DNA of 64,000 nucleotides from Streptomyces sp. Ru62 (GTDB lineage: Bacteria; Actinomycetota; Actinomycetes; Streptomycetales; Streptomycetaceae). The stretch spans positions 90,570 to 154,569 of the forward strand of contig NZ_PQSU01000025.1 in the NCBI RefSeq assembly GCF_002920615.1. Reading direction: 5' to 3'. Positions 47,937-55,979 of this stretch are shown one piece after another. How positions within the stretch are numbered: the stretch's first letter is position 1; each line of letters opens with the position of its first letter. The notes under the pieces are model-generated. The model did no database searches. It had not been told where the DNA came from and worked only from the letters and a program-made list of their open reading frames with translations. The translations under genes were made by a program, and so were the position numbers.

Positions 47937-49385
47937 CTACTCCACCCGCCTCAGCGCGTCCGCCGGGCGCAGCCTGGACGCCCGCCAGCCGCCGAACGCG
48001 CCCGCGATCAGGCCGCCCGCCACCGCGAGGCCCACCGCCAGGACGATCGTGGTCACGCTCACCGGGGCCGTGAGGGCCACCTCCAGGGTCTTCGCCGTCC
48101 GCCGGCCGGGGCCGCCCGCGAAGCCGGCGCCGCCGCCCCCGCCGAAGCCGCCACCCGTGCCGCCGCCCACCTGGGCCTGGAGGCCGGGGCTGATGGCGGT
48201 GACGACGTACGCGCCCGCCAGGCCGAGGGCGATGCCGAGGGCGCCGCCGACCAGGCCGTTGACCATGGCCTCGCCGACCACCTGCCGGGTCACCCGGCCC
48301 GACCGCCAGCCCAGCGCCTTCAGGGTGCCGAACTCGCGGATCCGCCGGGAGACCGCCGAGGAGGTGAGCAGGCCGGCGACCAGGAAGGCGGCCACCAGTA
48401 CCGCGAGGGACAGCCACTTGCCGACGTCGGTGGCGAGGGAGGAGGCCGTGGACAGGGAGCCGGAGACGGTGTCCGCGAGGTCGGCGGAGGTGGTGACCGT
48501 CGTACCCGAGACGTTCTTCTGGATCGCCGACTTGACGCTGTCGATCTTCTTCGAGTCGGCCGCCTTGACGTAGATCGTGGTGACCTTGTTCTTGGCGTCG
48601 CCGAGGGTCTGGGCCTGCTTCAGCGGAATGTACAGGTTGGCGGCCGCGTCGCCGCTGTCGGCGGTGGCGATGCCGATCACCGTGAACTTGACGCCCTTGA
48701 TGGTGACGGTGGAGCCGACCTCGTACTTCTTCTCCTTGGCGTAGGCGGAGTCCGCCACGACGACCTTGGCACCGGTCTCCGTCGTCTTGAACGTACGGCC
48801 GCTGGTGATCTTCGAGGAGGTCAGCGGGCCGAGGCCGGGCTTGGTGACGTCGGTGCCGTACACGGAGTAGTTGTTGACGTCGAAGTCGGCGCCGCCGCCC
48901 TTCACCTCACCCTGCGGCTGGCCGGTCCCGCCGCCCCGCTGGAAGCCGCCGCTCTCGTCCTGCTGGAACTGACCGCGCGTGAACTGACCGCTGACCTTGA
49001 GGACCTGGAGGCTCAGCCCACCGACCGCGTCGGAGACGCCGGACTGCGAGCCGACCTCGGTCACCGTGGAGGCCGACAGGGTCTGGAAGCCCTGCACCAT
49101 GACCCGGTCGCTGCTCTGGGTGGAGTCGTCGCCGTTGTTCTGCGCGTCGAACCGGAAGCGGGGCCGCTGGGCGTCACCGGTGGACGCCGACGCCGCCTTG
49201 GTCACCGTCATGTCGGTCCCCAGTCCGTACAGCGACTGGAGCACCTTGTCCTGGGCCTTCCCCATGCCGTTGGAGACGGAGTTGACCACGATGACCAGCG
49301 CGATGCCCAGCGCGAGGCCGGAGGCGACGACGAGGGCCGCCTTTCTGCGGCGGCGCAGTTCGCGCCTCAGGTAGGTGAAGAACAT
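47937..49385 (-). CDS. FtsX/MacB-type ABC transporter permease
   Basis: A 482-residue permease with the MacB fold. The first helix is at about 16-36 (ALVVASGLALGIALVIVVNS). A large extracytoplasmic domain at about 40-325 follows, then three C-terminal helices starting at SLAVLVAAFLVAGLLTS. The conserved cytoplasmic RRIREFGTLKALGWRSGRVTRQV contacts the ATPase. A Gly-rich insert (GGGTGGGFGGGGGAGF) lies in the last external loop and is unusual. The N-terminal external part is rich in Gln/Gly/Ser (GQFQQDESGGFQRGGGTGQP), probably disordered. Partner of the ATPase at 47131-47814. Confidence 0.92.
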   Translation of the reverse strand: MFFTYLRRELRRRRKAALVVASGLALGIALVIVVNSVSNGMGKAQDKVLQSLYGLGTDMTVTKAASASTGDAQRPRFRFDAQNNGDDSTQSSDRVMVQGFQTLSASTVTEVGSQSGVSDAVGGLSLQVLKVSGQFTRGQFQQDESGGFQRGGGTGQPQGEVKGGGADFDVNNYSVYGTDVTKPGLGPLTSSKITSGRTFKTTETGAKVVVADSAYAKEKKYEVGSTVTIKGVKFTVIGIATADSGDAAANLYIPLKQAQTLGDAKNKVTTIYVKAADSKKIDSVKSAIQKNVSGTTVTTSADLADTVSGSLSTASSLATDVGKWLSLAVLVAAFLVAGLLTSSAVSRRIREFGTLKALGWRSGRVTRQVVGEAMVNGLVGGALGIALGLAGAYVVTAISPGLQAQVGGGTGGGFGGGGGAGFAGGPGRRTAKTLEVALTAPVSVTTIVLAVGLAVAGGLIAGAFGGWRASRLRPADALRRVE

Positions 49386-49448
49386 GGCCGCAAGCTAGGG
49401 ACGGACCGTGATGGCACCATAAGGCCGACATAAGAGAAGCATGAAAAG

Positions 49449-49478
49449 ACCGGTGCCGCCCCTGGGGGCGGCACCGGT
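49449..49478 (-). terminator. Perfect 14-bp hairpin downstream of the L,D-transpeptidase gene
   Basis: ACCGGTGCCGCCCC (49449-49462), two bases, and GGGGCGGCACCGGT (49465-49478). On the minus strand it lies 19 bases past the transpeptidase stop and is followed by CTTTTC. It isolates this gene from the ABC operon. Confidence 0.85.
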
Positions 49479-49496
49479 ACAGCGGGTGAGGAGGCG

Positions 49497-50744
49497 TCAG
49501 ACGGCCGAGCCGGCCTTCCACTGCGCCCAGTCCATGTTCCAGCCGTTGAGGCCGTTGTCGGGCGAGACCGTCTTGTCGCCGGTGTTCTGGACGACCACGA
49601 CGTCACCGATCAGCGAGTGGTTGTAGAACCAGGACGCCGGCGTGCTCGGGTCGTTGGCACCCTTCTTGTCCTGGAGGCCCACACAGCCGTGGCTGGTGTT
49701 GACGTTGCCGAACACCGAGGGGGCGCCCCAGTAGTTGCCGTGGATGAAGGTGCCGGAGGTGGTCAGGCGCATGGCGTGCGGCACGTCCTTGATGTCGTAC
49801 TCGCCCTTGCCGTCGTCGTCGGTGAAGCCGACGGTCGCGCCGTTCATCCGGGTCTCCTTGAACTTCTCGGAGATCACCATCTGGCCCTCGTACGTCTTGT
49901 TGTCGGGCGAGCCGGCGGAGATCGGTATGGTCTTGACGACCTTGCCGTCCTGCGTGATCTTCATCTGCTTGGTCTGCGCGTCGACGTACGAGACCTGGTT
50001 GCGGCCGATGTGGAAGGTGACCGTCTTCTGCTGGACGCCGTAGACGCCGCTGGCGCCCTGGACGCCGTCGAGCGCGAGCTTCAGGGTGACGGTGGAGCCT
50101 TCCTTCCAGTACTCCTCCGGGCGGCAGTCCATGCGGTTGGCGTTGAACCAGTGGCAGGCGACCTCCTGGCCGCTGCTGGAGCTGACCGTGATGCCCTTCT
50201 GCACGGCCGCCTTGTCGGTGATCGCCTTGTCGAAGTTGATCGACACCGGCATGCCGACGCCGACCGTGGCGCCGTTGTCCGGGGTGAAGGTGCCGATGAA
50301 GCTGTTGGCCGGGGAGACCGTGGTGAAGGACGCGTTCTCGTGGGCTATGCGGCCCTCTGAGTCCTTCGCCTCCGCGGCGAGCTTGTAGGTGGTGGAGCGC
50401 TCCAGCTGGCCGGTGGGCTTCCAGCTCTTCTTGTCGGCGGACAGCTGGCCGGCGACGGTCTTGCCGTCCTGGCCGGTCATCGTGACGGTCGTCAGCGTGC
50501 CCTTGCGCACGGTGACGGTCGCGGAGTTGTTGATAGAGGCGTTGTTGGAGCCGTCCTTGGGCGTGATCGTGATCTGCGCCTCCGACGACTTCTTGGCCGC
50601 CGCCTCGTCGACCTTGGCCTGCGAGGTGTCGTTGCCGCCGGAGGAGGCGTCGGCGTCGCCGCCCGAACACGCCGTCAGCACCAGCACACCACCGAGCAGA
50701 GCGGACGCGGCCGCGAGGCCCCTACGCCGCTTACTGTTCGTCAT
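49497..50744 (-). CDS. L,D-transpeptidase lipoprotein (YkuD domain with Ig-like domains)
   Basis: A 415-residue lipoprotein with lipobox LTAC (C26). Two Ig-like beta domains (about 55-145 and 150-248, the second with NSFIGTFTPDNGATVGVGMPV) precede the YkuD catalytic domain (about 250-380). That domain has the conserved IHGNYWG (H335) and the nucleophile motif SHGCVGL (C354). The order is that of mycobacterial LdtMt2. It forms 3-3 cross-links between diaminopimelate residues in peptidoglycan and is insensitive to most penicillins. The ATG at 50744 is preferred (GGAG nine bases upstream); an ATG at 50759 is also open. Confidence 0.93.
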   Translation of the reverse strand: MTNSKRRRGLAAASALLGGVLVLTACSGGDADASSGGNDTSQAKVDEAAAKKSSEAQITITPKDGSNNASINNSATVTVRKGTLTTVTMTGQDGKTVAGQLSADKKSWKPTGQLERSTTYKLAAEAKDSEGRIAHENASFTTVSPANSFIGTFTPDNGATVGVGMPVSINFDKAITDKAAVQKGITVSSSSGQEVACHWFNANRMDCRPEEYWKEGSTVTLKLALDGVQGASGVYGVQQKTVTFHIGRNQVSYVDAQTKQMKITQDGKVVKTIPISAGSPDNKTYEGQMVISEKFKETRMNGATVGFTDDDGKGEYDIKDVPHAMRLTTSGTFIHGNYWGAPSVFGNVNTSHGCVGLQDKKGANDPSTPASWFYNHSLIGDVVVVQNTGDKTVSPDNGLNGWNMDWAQWKAGSAV

Positions 50745-50937
50745 CACAAGCTTCTCCATCGTTGCCGAGTCGCGATAACCCCGGGAGTCCCCGCCAAGAA
50801 CCATCAACGCTACGGCCGGTGTGTCCCGTTCCCCAGCCCATGGGCCTGTGGGGCATCCCACGTCCGCGGAACGCGGTCGCGTCCGCGGCTGTGCGGTGGT
50901 GCGGGAGCCGGTCCGTGCGTCCCCTGGGACGACGAAA

Positions 50938-50963
50938 CCCCGGACGACGGTTGCCGTCCGGGG
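50938..50963 (-). terminator. Hairpin after the acidic-tail protein gene
   Basis: CCCCGGACG (50938-50946), eight-base loop, CGTCCGGGG (50955-50963). On the minus strand it follows the stop at 50984 by about 20 bases and precedes TTTCGTCGTC. Confidence 0.7.
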
Positions 50964-50983
50964 TCGTGGGTGCCCCGCGACGC

Positions 50984-51328
50984 TCAGCCGATGCCGTCCT
51001 CTTCCTCGTCGTCCGCCCCATCATCCTCGTCCAGGTCCCAGTCCGGCGAATCGGGGTCGTAGTCGACCCGCTCGCTGGACCAGGACGCCTGCTGGAGTTC
51101 CACTCCGGGCACCTCACTGACCAGGTCGAACGGGTCCACGAGATACGCCAGGGCCTCCGCGGTGTCTTCCGTCACAGCCGCCTCGGCCTGGGCCCGCTCC
51201 CCCTCCGGGAGCTCCGGGTCCCGGGCGATCCGGCGCAGCGCGGCCTTGGCCACCTCGTCGTCGTCCTGTACTTCCAGCACCAGCTCCACGCGAAGCCGCA
51301 CAAAACGTGATGTCTCTTCTGTGCTCAT
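50984..51328 (-). CDS. Conserved hypothetical protein with acidic C-terminus (114 aa)
   Basis: A 114-residue soluble protein starting MSTEETSRFVRLRVELVLEV. Residues 1-90 have alternating strand/helix character. The last 25 residues are almost all Asp/Glu (WDLDEDDGADDEEEDGIG), an acidic tail that could mimic nucleic acid or bind basic partners. It is divergent from the LADTG surface protein and has its own terminator. Family not recognised. Confidence 0.78.
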   Translation of the reverse strand: MSTEETSRFVRLRVELVLEVQDDDEVAKAALRRIARDPELPEGERAQAEAAVTEDTAEALAYLVDPFDLVSEVPGVELQQASWSSERVDYDPDSPDWDLDEDDGADDEEEDGIG

Positions 51329-51437
51329 GGCGGGAGCGTACGGCCGAAACCTCCCGTGACTTTCCTGTGACCCGCGCCTTTCACTAACATCGCCCCACAC
51401 GGCCAATTCGCCAGCGTCACAAGGGGATCGATATTCC

Positions 51438-51764
51438 GTGTCATCCGCTCGCCGTCCGCTGCTGACCGCCACCGCCGCGGGCACCCTGCTGTGCGCCCTG
51501 TGGTTCGTCCCGTCCGCGAACGCCTCGCAGGAGGCCCCGGCACGACAGACGGCGCGGACGTCCGCGCCGACGCAGGTCACACAGGCCAGAGCGGTGACGG
51601 TGGCGACCGCGGAGGGCGCGGACCGCGCGGTGGCCGAGGAGACCGAACTGGCCGACACGGGAAGCTTCGACACCACGCCGTACGTCGTCGGCGGCAGCCT
51701 CTTCCTCGCCGTGGGTGCCGGATTCGTCGTGTATTCGGTACGCCGGGAACGCCTGGGCTTTTGA
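51438..51764 (+). CDS. Small surface protein with LAXTG sortase signal
   Basis: A 108-residue product from a GTG with AAGGGGATC upstream. It has a signal peptide (PLLTATAAGTLLCALWFVPSANAS, about residues 7-30) and a short Thr/Ala-rich mature part (residues 31-70). It ends in a complete cell-wall sorting signal: LADTG (71-75), a hydrophobic helix (about 82-100) and a positive tail (RRERLGF). LAXTG is the motif used by class E sortases, which anchor chaplins in Streptomyces. The mature wall-linked part would be only about 45 residues and contains no known domain. It lies beside envelope genes. Confidence 0.82.
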   Translation: MSSARRPLLTATAAGTLLCALWFVPSANASQEAPARQTARTSAPTQVTQARAVTVATAEGADRAVAEETELADTGSFDTTPYVVGGSLFLAVGAGFVVYSVRRERLGF

Positions 51765-51770
51765 TCGTCC

Positions 51771-51800
51771 TTGACGAAAGTTTGACAGTCCGCTCATAGT
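51771..51800 (+). promoter_or_regulatory. Promoter for a leaderless transcript of the lipoprotein gene
   Basis: TTGACG at 51771-51776 and CATAGT at 51795-51800 are 18 bases apart. The expected start of transcription is about 51807, the first base of the lipoprotein's ATG. No ribosome-binding site precedes that ATG, consistent with leaderless translation. Confidence 0.55.
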
Positions 51801-51806
51801 TCGCTC

Positions 51807-52604
51807 ATGAAGAGATCATCGGGCGTGCGGCTGTGCGCCACCGCAGCTGTGAGCGCGCTGTCGCTCGCCCTCATCACGGGCTGTGGCGACGGGGGGTCGA
51901 AGGACTCCGGGGACGCCAAGGGCTCGGACGCGGCGAAGCCGGCCGCGAAGGCGCTGAGCGCCGCCGAACTGAAGAAGCTGATCATCGCCAAGGGCGAGGT
52001 GCCCGGGTACGAGGTCGGCCCCGTCGAGGGCGGCATCCCCGACCGCGGCAAGGTCACGTCCGACGACGCCAAGTGCCAGCCGGTGCTCCAGGCGTTCACC
52101 GGCATCGCGCCCGGTGAGCCGGCCGCGGACACCAGCCGCATGGCCACGGAGGACAAGAAGAAGGACCCCACGGACGACGCCACGTCCCTGGACGACCTGG
52201 CCGACGGCAAGTTCGAGGACGCGATCAACAAGTCCATGGACCTGGACGTCACCGTGGTCACCCTGGCCTCGTACGACGGCGACGGCGCCGAGCAGGCCCT
52301 GAAGTCGGTCTCGGACGCGGTCAAGGCCTGCGCGGGCGGCTTCTCCGGCGAGCAGGACGGCGAGAAGGGCAAGTTCACCAAGGTCGCCGAGGAGAAGTCC
52401 TCGGGCACCGGTGACGCGTCGGTGGCCTTCACCGCGACCAACGACGCGGGCAAGGACGGCGCCCTGCCGCTGCACGCCGAGGTCGTGCGGCACGGGAACA
52501 CCCTCGCCACGTACACCACCATCAACATCGGGGCGATGATGAGCAAGAAGGCCTACACGGTCTCCGCTCCGGTGGTGAAGGCGCAGGCCGCCAAGCTGAA
52601 GTGA
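51807..52604 (+). CDS. Lipoprotein of unknown function (265 aa)
   Basis: A 265-residue lipoprotein with lipobox LITGC (C26), a Ser/Gly/Lys/Asp-rich linker (DGGSKDSGDAKGSDAAK) and a globular domain from about residue 48. That domain shows an alpha/beta pattern with two cysteines (AKCQPVL, VKACAGGF) suited to a disulfide, and strands such as ALPLHAEVVRHGNTLATYTTINI near the end. This is reminiscent of small actinobacterial sensor/LppX-like lipoproteins, but I cannot name the family. A probable leaderless transcript and a strong terminator at 52622 bracket it as a single unit. Confidence 0.82.
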   Translation: MKRSSGVRLCATAAVSALSLALITGCGDGGSKDSGDAKGSDAAKPAAKALSAAELKKLIIAKGEVPGYEVGPVEGGIPDRGKVTSDDAKCQPVLQAFTGIAPGEPAADTSRMATEDKKKDPTDDATSLDDLADGKFEDAINKSMDLDVTVVTLASYDGDGAEQALKSVSDAVKACAGGFSGEQDGEKGKFTKVAEEKSSGTGDASVAFTATNDAGKDGALPLHAEVVRHGNTLATYTTINIGAMMSKKAYTVSAPVVKAQAAKLK

Positions 52605-52621
52605 CGTTGTGTCCGTAGTGC

Positions 52622-52651
52622 TCGGGGCCCCGGCGGTTGCCGGGGCCCCGA
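52622..52651. terminator. Perfect 13-bp bidirectional terminator between the lipoprotein gene and hutH
   Basis: TCGGGGCCCCGGC (52622-52634), loop GGTT and GCCGGGGCCCCGA (52639-52651) sit between two convergent stop codons (52604 and 52657). Confidence 0.9.
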
Positions 52652-52656
52652 CGCGT

Positions 52657-54201
52657 TCACTGGAGCGGGCCCGTGACCTTCTCCACGGCCGCCACGAGAT
52701 CGCCGCCGCGCACGAACGCGTCGGCGGCTGCCAGGTCGGGCGCCAGGAACCGGTCCGGACCCGGGCCCTGCACCCCCGCGGCCCGGACGGCCTCGATGAC
52801 CGCCTGGGAGGCGGGCGCCGGGGCGAGGCCCTCGCGCAGCTCGATGGCGCGGGTGGCCGCGTACAGCTCGATGGCGATGACCCGGGTGAGGTTGTCCACG
52901 GCGGTGCGCAGCTTGCGCGCGGCCGACCAGCCCATGGAGACGTGGTCCTCCTGCATGGCGGAGGACGGGATCGAGTCCGCGGAGGCCGGTACGGCGAGCC
53001 GCTTCAGCTCGCTGACCAGCGCGGCCTGCGTGTACTGGGCGATCATCAGGCCGGAGTCCACGCCGGCGTCGTCCGCGAGGAACGGCGGCAGGCCGTGGCT
53101 GCGGTTCTTGTCCAGCAGCCGGTCGGTGCGGCGTTCGGCGATGGAGCCGAGGTCGGCGGCGGCGATGGCGAGGAAGTCCAGGACGTAGGCCACGGGAGCG
53201 CCGTGGAAGTTGCCGTTGGACTCCACGCGGCCGTCGGGCAGCACGACCGGGTTGTCGACGGCGGAGGCCAGCTCGCGCTCGGCGACCAGGCGGGCGTGCG
53301 CGAGGGTGTCGCGGCCGGCGCCGGCGACCTGCGGGGCGCAGCGCACCGAGTAGGCGTCCTGGACGCGGGGCGCGTCGTCCTGGTGGTGCCCGGTGAGCTG
53401 GGAGCCCTTGAGCACGGCGAGCATGTTGGCGGCGGAGGCGCCCTGGCCCGGATGGGGCCGGATGGCGTGCAGCTCGGGGGCCAGCACCTTGTCCGTGCCG
53501 AGCAGCGCCTCCAGGCTGAGGGCGGCGGTGACGTCGGCGGACTTGTAGAGGGTGTCGAGGTCGGCGAGGGCCATGATCAGCATGCCGAGCATGCCGTCGG
53601 TGCCGTTGAGGAGGGCGAGGCCCTCCTTCTCGCGCAGCTCGACGGGGGCGATCCCGTGCTCGGCGAGCAGCTCGCCGGCGGGCCGGACGGTGCCGTCGGG
53701 GCCCTCCGCCTCCCCTTCTCCCATGAGGGTGAGGGCGCAGTGGGACAGCGGGGCCAGGTCGCCGGAGCAGCCGAGGGAGCCGTACTCGTGCACGACCGGG
53801 GTGATCCCGGCGTTCAGCACGTCGGCCATGGTCTGCGCGACCTCGGGCCGCACACCGGTGTGCCCGGAGCAGACGGTCTTCAGACGCAGGAACATCAGGG
53901 CCCGTACGACCTCGCGCTCGACCCGGGGACCCATGCCGGCCGCGTGCGAGCGGACGATGTTGCGCTGTAGCTGGGCGCGCAGTTCCTGGCTGATGTGCCG
54001 GGTCGCCAGGGCGCCGAAGCCGGTGGAGACGCCGTAGACCGGGTCGGGCTTGGCCGCGAGCGCGTCCACGATCTCCCGGGCCGCCGCGAGGGCCGCCACC
54101 GCCTCCGCCGACAGCTCGATGCGGGCACCGCCGCGCGCCACGGCGAGAACGTCGGACGCCGTGACCCCGGACGTCCCCACCACCACAGTGTGCATATCCA
54201 T
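52657..54201 (-). CDS. hutH: Histidine ammonia-lyase
   Basis: A 514-residue homotetrameric lyase that converts histidine to urocanate and ammonia, the first step of histidine utilisation. The start at ATG 54201 gives MDMHTVVVGTSG, which I recall as the N-terminus of Streptomyces histidases. GVSTGFGALATRHI, the MIO-forming loop EYGSLGCSGDLAPLSH (C145-S146-G147), and the later NGNFHGAPVAY and RSHGLPPFL blocks are present. The cofactor triad is Cys-Ser-Gly rather than Ala-Ser-Gly, as in other streptomycete enzymes. No hut partners lie nearby, normal for this genus where hut genes are scattered. The ribosome-binding site is poor. Confidence 0.96.
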   Translation of the reverse strand: MDMHTVVVGTSGVTASDVLAVARGGARIELSAEAVAALAAAREIVDALAAKPDPVYGVSTGFGALATRHISQELRAQLQRNIVRSHAAGMGPRVEREVVRALMFLRLKTVCSGHTGVRPEVAQTMADVLNAGITPVVHEYGSLGCSGDLAPLSHCALTLMGEGEAEGPDGTVRPAGELLAEHGIAPVELREKEGLALLNGTDGMLGMLIMALADLDTLYKSADVTAALSLEALLGTDKVLAPELHAIRPHPGQGASAANMLAVLKGSQLTGHHQDDAPRVQDAYSVRCAPQVAGAGRDTLAHARLVAERELASAVDNPVVLPDGRVESNGNFHGAPVAYVLDFLAIAAADLGSIAERRTDRLLDKNRSHGLPPFLADDAGVDSGLMIAQYTQAALVSELKRLAVPASADSIPSSAMQEDHVSMGWSAARKLRTAVDNLTRVIAIELYAATRAIELREGLAPAPASQAVIEAVRAAGVQGPGPDRFLAPDLAAADAFVRGGDLVAAVEKVTGPLQ

Positions 54202-54282
54202 ATTCAGGAGCGTACGCATTGAATGCCCTGGTGTCACTAGTGGGGACCGGGAGCACCCCTTACCGTCGGTGTGGGCTTCGCC

Positions 54283-55428
54283 TCACGGCCGGCGTCCGCG
54301 GAACCGGCGCCGCTCGGCCCGCGAGGGCGGCGGTGCGTCGGCCAGCCGCACGACCGGATCGTCCGGCCCCTCCCGCCCGGCCACCACCGGCCGGTCCAGG
54401 CGGAGCGCCTTCGCCCGGTACTGGGCGGCGTCCGCGAGCCGGAACAGCCGGCGGGCGTCCCGGACCTCCCCGATCGCGTCCTCGGTCGAGGCGACCCCGC
54501 AGGCGACGCCCTCCCCCGGATCCAGCTCCCCGGCCCGCCGGCACAGTTCGTCGGCCGCCTTCACCACGTCGTCGGCGGGCGGCCCGACCGCGAGCAGACA
54601 GAACTCGTCACCGCCGAGCCGTGCGGCCAGCGCGCCCGGCACCATCGCTCCGCACAGCGACAGCACCGAGCCGAAGCGTTCGAGGAGGCGGTCGCCGACG
54701 GCGTGCCCGAGGGTGTCGTTGACCCGCTTGAGCCCGTTGAGGTCGCAGACGACCAGGCTGACGACCACACCCTCGGCGCGGTGCCGCTCCACGGCCTCCT
54801 CCAGGCGTACGTCCACGGCACGGCGGTTGGCCAGGCCGGTGAGGGCGTCGGTGTACGCGAGCCGGCGGGCCTCCTCCAGCCGCTCGGTCTGCGCGATGCC
54901 CGCGGCGACGACGGCGGCGAGGACGGTGGCGAAGTCGGCGTCGGCCCGCGCGAAGAGGGGCTCGCCGACCGCCCGCGCCACATACAGCTCGCCCCAGGCC
55001 CGGCCGTGCAGGACGACCGGGGCGACCACGCAGCAGCCGCGGCCGCGGCGGCGCAGGGCGGCGACGCGCTGGTGGAGGTAGCCGGGGGTGCCCTTCGCCG
55101 TGCCCCCGGCCGTCTCCACCCAGGCGTTGGGACCGCCGCCGCCGGCCCACCGCTCGTGCAGGAACTCGGTGATCTCCGGGAACTGGTGCACCGGGTAGGT
55201 CTCGGCCTCCGGGAACTCCTCCTCGTCCGGGGCGCGGTCGCCCACGTTCACGAGGACCCGGAGCCGGCCGAGTTCGCGTTCCCACACCGACAGCGCGGCG
55301 AAGCTGCCGTCCAGCGCGTGGCAGGCGCCGAGGGCGGCGGCCTGCCAGCACTCCCGCGGGGTGTGCGCCGCCGCCATGCCCTGCGCCAGCGCCACGACTG
55401 CGGTCAGCCGCTTGTCCTCACCCATCAC
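54283..55428 (-). CDS. GAF-GGDEF diguanylate cyclase
   Basis: A 381-residue cytoplasmic signalling enzyme. An N-terminal GAF-type sensor domain (about residues 5-180, with GCCVVAPVVLHGRAWGELYV) is linked by a helix to a GGDEF domain (about 186-345). TDALTGLANRRAVD, VCDLNGLKRVNDTLGHAVGD and LGGDEFCLL (GGDEF at 272-276) show an intact active site for making c-di-GMP from two GTP. There is no RxxD inhibitory site before GGDEF, so product feedback is probably absent. c-di-GMP controls development through BldD in Streptomyces. It may correspond to CdgE by domain order, not confirmed. The 3' end lies 81 bases from hutH. Confidence 0.92.
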   Translation of the reverse strand: MMGEDKRLTAVVALAQGMAAAHTPRECWQAAALGACHALDGSFAALSVWERELGRLRVLVNVGDRAPDEEEFPEAETYPVHQFPEITEFLHERWAGGGGPNAWVETAGGTAKGTPGYLHQRVAALRRRGRGCCVVAPVVLHGRAWGELYVARAVGEPLFARADADFATVLAAVVAAGIAQTERLEEARRLAYTDALTGLANRRAVDVRLEEAVERHRAEGVVVSLVVCDLNGLKRVNDTLGHAVGDRLLERFGSVLSLCGAMVPGALAARLGGDEFCLLAVGPPADDVVKAADELCRRAGELDPGEGVACGVASTEDAIGEVRDARRLFRLADAAQYRAKALRLDRPVVAGREGPDDPVVRLADAPPPSRAERRRFRGRRP

Positions 55429-55520
55429 TCCAGGTTAGGGAGGAATGAGGGGTTTGGTGGTGTGGGTGCGGCGATCAGGTGGCGGACCGTTGCGCTCCGC
55501 GGGGGGCGGGTGGGGCTGCG

Positions 55521-55979
55521 GCTCGGGGCCCTTGCGGGGTGCGGGTGCGGTGTGGCTCGCGGCGTGCGGCTCCCAGCTCGGGGCCCTTGCGGGGTGCGGG
55601 TGCGGTGTGGCTCGCGGCGTGCGGCTCGCGGCTCCATCCCCGTCGCCGGGTGCGGGTGCGGTGTGGCTGGCGGCGTGCGGCTCCCGGCTCGCGGCTCCGT
55701 CCCCGTCGCCGGGTGCCGGTGCGCTGCGGCCGGTCACGCAGCTCCCCGCGCCCCTCCAAGGCGCCGGCCGACGTCGGCACATGCGGCTCCCCGCCCCGCG
55801 GCCCCGGACCGGTCGCCGGGTGCCGGTGCGCTGCGGCCGGTGGCGCAGTTCCCCGCGCCCCTCCAAGGCGCCGGCCGACGTCGGCACATACGGCTCCCCG
55901 CCCCGCTGACCCGGACCATCGCCGGGTGCCGGTGCGCTGCGGCCGGTCGCGCAGTCCCCCGCACCCCTTCAGGGCGGTT
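55521..55979. repeat. Tandem-repeat array in a 550-base intergenic region
   Basis: The gene-free stretch 55429-55979 is mostly a nested tandem array. A 55-base unit starts at 55521 and 55576 (GCTCGGGGCCCTTGCGG...) and a diverged copy follows at about 55624. Then a 106/107-base unit starts at 55707, 55814 and 55920 (CGCCGGGTGCCGGTGCGCTG...), each carrying a version of CGCAGTTCCCCGCGCCCCT. A core resembling GGGTGCSGGTGCG recurs six times (about 55539, 55594, 55649, 55712, 55819, 55925). The last copy runs up to the stop codon of the enoyl-CoA hydratase gene. No coding frame is credible here. Confidence 0.85.

Noticed and set aside
55521..55979. CRISPR array
   Set aside because: Repeats are long, adjacent, imperfect and of two sizes, without unique spacers of constant length, and no cas genes are near.
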